IMG/VR virus record: IMGVR_UViG_3300045284_000166
Span: 1-40,369 of that record
DNA: 40,369 nt
Reading direction: 5' to 3' (one strand)
DNA from: a virus
Of this stretch, positions 38,274 through 40,369 are shown piece after piece. Both the position numbers and the translations under genes were made by a program. A model generated the notes under the pieces. It was not told where the DNA came from and made no database searches. It saw nothing but the letters and a program-made list of their open reading frames with translations. Position 1 is the first letter of the stretch. Every line of letters begins with the position of its first letter.

Positions 38274-38617
38274 AGGATTGGAAACTCAAGCGCACGGCCC
38301 AATGCATCGGATGCCCCTGGCACGTTGAGACCGACCCGCACGATATACCGAATGGCTACGACGTGGAAAAACACCGCGCGCTATCTGCGACGATTGCAAC
38401 GCCCGGCGACATATCCGGAATTTTCGAGCCCATGCGCGTTATGGCGTGCCATGACTCAGGCTCGGCGCATTGCGTCGGATGGCTCGCAAATCAACTCGGT
38501 CCTGGCAACAATATTCCGCTGCGCATCGCCATGACCGGCTGTTCTAACGCAAAATCGATCCGGCTTCGCGGAAAGCAGCACGCGACATTTGAGGACACGC
38601 TGCCACGAAATCGCTGA
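38270..38617 (+). CDS. DUF6283-like protein
   Basis: A 115-residue protein from GTG 38270, overlapping the previous stop (GTGA). CIGCPWHVETDPHDIPNGYD, then a helix with ALSATIATPGD, and ACHDSGSAHCVGWLANQL give the Cys/His pattern of DUF6283-type phage proteins, probably binding a metal. The remainder is polar and basic. No enzymatic role is known. Confidence 0.6.
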   Translation: MKDWKLKRTAQCIGCPWHVETDPHDIPNGYDVEKHRALSATIATPGDISGIFEPMRVMACHDSGSAHCVGWLANQLGPGNNIPLRIAMTGCSNAKSIRLRGKQHATFEDTLPRNR

Positions 38618-38919
38618 TCCCGCCCATCCTGCACCGCCTGGGCCCCCTCTCAATCGAGCAGATAGGCGCCGAACTCGGCAACCCGAACGATCGCACCCTG
38701 CGCGCCTGGCTCACTGCGCTACGCGACGAGGGGCGCATTGTGCAGCGGTACGCGGGCAGGAACGGCATAAACGGGCGCGTCTATGCCTACGACATCGCGC
38801 CCGCGTACTCGCCGTTGCCGACGATGCGCGCGACCGAGTACCGCTGGCCGGTGCCAACGGGGTCTGACCCAGACCGCGTGCTCCGCTTATTCCGGCTGGA
38901 TGGGCAGGGGGCAGAATGA
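38614..38919 (+). CDS. Winged-helix protein with a non-standard start
   Basis: An open frame runs from 38593 to TGA 38919 with no ATG, GTG or TTG near its beginning. CTG at 38614 overlaps the preceding stop (CTGA) in the way ATGA does elsewhere in this genome, giving 101 residues. The content is clearly protein-like: ILHRLGPLSIEQIGAELGNP, then TLRAWLTALRDEGRIVQRYA, a winged helix, then VYAYDIAPAYSPLP. The stop overlaps the next ATG. A -1 frameshift from the upstream gene is the alternative. Confidence 0.55.
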   Translation: MIPPILHRLGPLSIEQIGAELGNPNDRTLRAWLTALRDEGRIVQRYAGRNGINGRVYAYDIAPAYSPLPTMRATEYRWPVPTGSDPDRVLRLFRLDGQGAE

Positions 38920-39137
38920 GCGTGTGGGCAGACGGCGAATGGCATCAGTACGATCCGAGGTGGACGCGGGAATATTGCGACTATGTGGACAGACTTCGCA
39001 CGGAGGGCCTGCGTTACCATCCGGTCGGTTTTTGCCGCAAGTGCTTGACTGTTCACCTTGATCCGCACCTGAATCCGTGCGCGACATACTCAGACAGGCG
39101 CAACCCGCTGCATAAGCCTGATTGGGGCACACCCTGA
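38916..39137 (+). CDS. Small zinc-binding protein
   Basis: A 73-residue protein, ATGA-coupled to the winged-helix frame. Aromatic N-terminus (SVWADGEWHQYDPRWTREYC), then GFCRKCLTVHLDPHLNPCAT with three Cys and two His, a likely zinc site. Last gene of the short rightward operon; a hairpin with a T-run follows. Confidence 0.6.
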   Translation: MSVWADGEWHQYDPRWTREYCDYVDRLRTEGLRYHPVGFCRKCLTVHLDPHLNPCATYSDRRNPLHKPDWGTP

Positions 39138-39155
39138 GGCCGTGCGGCCGCTTTT
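39138..39155 (+). terminator. Weak terminator
   Basis: GGCC-GTGC-GGCC hairpin (39138-39149) followed by GC and TTTT, directly after the stop at 39137. The stem is short. Confidence 0.4.
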
Positions 39156-39183
39156 CCGGCTGGATCAATAGGTAGATCAGGGT

Positions 39184-39419
39184 GGTGCTAACATGCGCTC
39201 TAACCGGCCGCGGTAAGTTCCCTCCTGCCGCCGGCTAGGCCCCGGTTCGCTTTCCTATGCCGCGCATGCGTTCCAGGGCCGACTGGATGCTGACCTCGGC
39301 GCGGTGTGGCTCCTGCGCCGAGGCGGGGCAGTGAATGCTCGGCGCGTGCGGCAACCGGGGCCGCGCGCGGCTGAGACAGCCCCCGGCGTGCGGGTTGCGC
39401 CGGGGGCGAACAGAACGCT
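39184..39419 (+). repeat. Structured leader element, copy B
   Basis: Diverged direct copy of 153-340, upstream of the methyltransferase. Hairpin 1: 39204-39211 with 39227-39234. Compared with copy A its fourth pair is swapped from C-G to G-C and one pair is lost, while the loop is identical. Hairpin 2: 39380-39389 with 39397-39406, where one C-G pair becomes a U-G pair. A 48-base insert adds a perfect 9-base stem (39294-39302 with 39315-39323). The gap 39138-39513 holds no gene. The similarity resumes just before the start codons (GGCCGCCTAC). Confidence 0.65.
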
Positions 39420-39458
39420 GCGCTCTCCTCGCCAACACGCGGCAAACCGGCGCAGACA

Positions 39459-39490
39459 GGCCGGGGGCGGGCGTCACGCCCGCCCCGGCC
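39459..39490 (+). promoter_or_regulatory. Strong GC hairpin in the methyltransferase leader
   Basis: A 14-pair stem with one bulged G and a 3-base loop, ending 23 bases before ATG 39514. No T-run follows. It holds the place of the 381-410 hairpin in copy A and could limit ribosome entry or stall transcription. Confidence 0.5.
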
Positions 39491-39513
39491 GCCTACAGCG
39501 AGGTTCGTGGAAA

Positions 39514-40369
39514 ATGAAACCATTGGCGATTGATCTTTTCGCGGGCCTAGGTGGCTGGTCTGAAGGATTGCTCGCCGAGGGCTTCGACGTGATCGGATTT
39601 GACATTGAGCAGCACTGCTATGGAGATCTGCATTACCCGGCGCAACTCGTCTTGCAGAACGTTCTGACGCTGCACGGCAGACAGTTTAAGGATGCCGCGC
39701 TGATCGTCGCAAGCCCGCCGTGTCAGGAATTCAGCTACATGGCGATGCCGTGGTCGCGCGCGAAACAGGTAGCGCGAGCGCTGCGCGGTCAGGATGTATT
39801 CCCTGATGGATATACAGGGTCGCGGACCATTGGACAATTGACCGAGCTTTTCGATACTTGTTTCAGAATACAACGCGAAGCCTGCGCGGCTGCCGGCCGC
39901 CATATCCCTATGATCGTTGAAAACGTCAGGGGCGCGCAACCTTGGGTTGGACGTAGTAGAGCCAATTTTGGAAGCTACCACCTTTACGGCGACGTGCCAG
40001 CGCTGATGCCGATGACGAACAAACGCGCCATTATGAAGGCGGAAGTTGTTGGAACACGGCATCTTGGTTGCACAAACTTTCACCAGAGCGAAGAGAGGCG
40101 AGCAACAAAAAACAATGGCGGCTCATGGTTCAATGTCGGTTCGCCAGGGCAAAAGGAATTGAACAGGAATCCGGTGAATGAAGGCTTCAAACCGCACGGC
40201 ATGAACTGGAGCAACCGGGAGTTGCGTGGCCAGGGCTTTACGCGCATCACTGGCAAGCAAGCGGAGGGTGTGAAGGGTTCGGAGGGATACGAGCGCGATC
40301 ATCCGAACGCGCTAGGCTGGAAAAAGCCGAACACGTCCAGCCACAGCAGCGCCAGAAAAGCCGCTTCTG
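39514..40369 (+). CDS. Cytosine-C5 DNA methyltransferase, N-terminal part
   Basis: Runs to the right end and continues at 1-159 (310 residues in all). Motif I starts at residue 7 (DLFAGLGGWSEGL, binds S-adenosylmethionine), motif II includes GFDIE, motif IV is SPPCQEFS with the catalytic Cys70, and motif VI is IVENVRG at 134-140. The remaining part is compact, so the target-recognition region is short. Phage enzymes of this type methylate phage DNA and shield it from host restriction. No matching restriction enzyme gene is seen. GTGGAAA lies just before ATG 39514. Confidence 0.9.
   Translation, partial: MKPLAIDLFAGLGGWSEGLLAEGFDVIGFDIEQHCYGDLHYPAQLVLQNVLTLHGRQFKDAALIVASPPCQEFSYMAMPWSRAKQVARALRGQDVFPDGYTGSRTIGQLTELFDTCFRIQREACAAAGRHIPMIVENVRGAQPWVGRSRANFGSYHLYGDVPALMPMTNKRAIMKAEVVGTRHLGCTNFHQSEERRATKNNGGSWFNVGSPGQKELNRNPVNEGFKPHGMNWSNRELRGQGFTRITGKQAEGVKGSEGYERDHPNALGWKKPNTSSHSSARKAAS
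40288..40369. repeat. Terminal overlap, right copy
   Basis: Copy of bases 1-82, with A at 40292 in place of G at 5. The exact match is 77 bases. See the left copy. Confidence 0.9.

Noticed and set aside
1-40369. Search for integrase, partition genes and attachment sites
   Set aside because: No tyrosine or serine recombinase motif, no ParA-like Walker motif and no tRNA-like sequence were seen, so temperate life cannot be claimed.

Overview
The window looks like one complete genome of a tailed dsDNA bacteriophage with P22-like (short-tailed) virion genes. The first 82 bases recur at the right end (40288-40369) with a single mismatch, and a cytosine-C5 DNA methyltransferase gene runs off the right end and finishes in frame at the left end. 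The molecule is therefore circular or circularly permuted, about 40.29 kb unique. Base composition is fairly GC-rich. Family content (P22-type portal, coat, gp4, gp10 and ejection proteins; DUF2303/YfdQ; ERF; YqaJ exonuclease; GH24 lysozyme) suggests a proteobacterial host, but nothing here fixes the host genus. I see no integrase, partition system, polymerase or helicase.

Layout. (1) 39514-159 (across the junction): DNA methyltransferase, flanked by two direct copies (39184-39419 and 153-340) of a GC-rich, hairpin-forming non-coding element. Each copy sits in the leader of the next gene. (2) 431-6208, mostly plus strand: small zinc-binding and helix-turn-helix proteins, DUF2303 protein, a replication-initiator-like protein with a KPPL repeat, one lone minus-strand gene, a terminator-rich gap, and a PD-(D/E)XK-type nuclease. 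(3) 6267-27371, plus strand: GroES-like co-chaperonin, terminase subunits, portal, scaffold, coat, inserted HNH endonuclease, small structural proteins, gp4-like and gp10-like tail-assembly proteins, a needle/fibre-like protein, a GNAT-like protein, three ejection-type proteins in P22 order, tailspike and a second receptor-binding-type protein. (4) 27466-30298: lysis region with holin-like membrane proteins, several tiny proteins, a lipoprotein and a lysozyme, ending at a strong terminator. (5) 30603-37773, minus strand: a tightly overlapped early-type operon of about 22 genes with an ERF annealing protein, a long coiled-coil protein, a YqaJ/lambda-type exonuclease, a second HNH endonuclease and many tiny zinc-binding or membrane peptides. 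(6) 37774-37896: a divergent control region with an operator-like inverted repeat and two promoters. (7) 37897-39137, plus strand: a small HTH regulator, probably on a leaderless mRNA, and four small coupled genes, one of which lacks any ATG/GTG/TTG start.

How it fits together: the control region at 37.8 kb would fire the leftward recombination operon and the rightward regulatory genes. The left arm supplies replication initiation and regulators, and the long rightward block builds the virion and lyses the cell. The most interesting signal is the duplicated structured element around the methyltransferase. In the two copies the stem of the first hairpin changes partly in a compensatory way while its pyrimidine-rich loop is unchanged. 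That is the pattern of a selected RNA, and the loop resembles the 3' end of 16S rRNA. A second signal is a recurring arrangement of a -10-like box, six bases and then ATG in front of three genes, suggesting leaderless transcripts.
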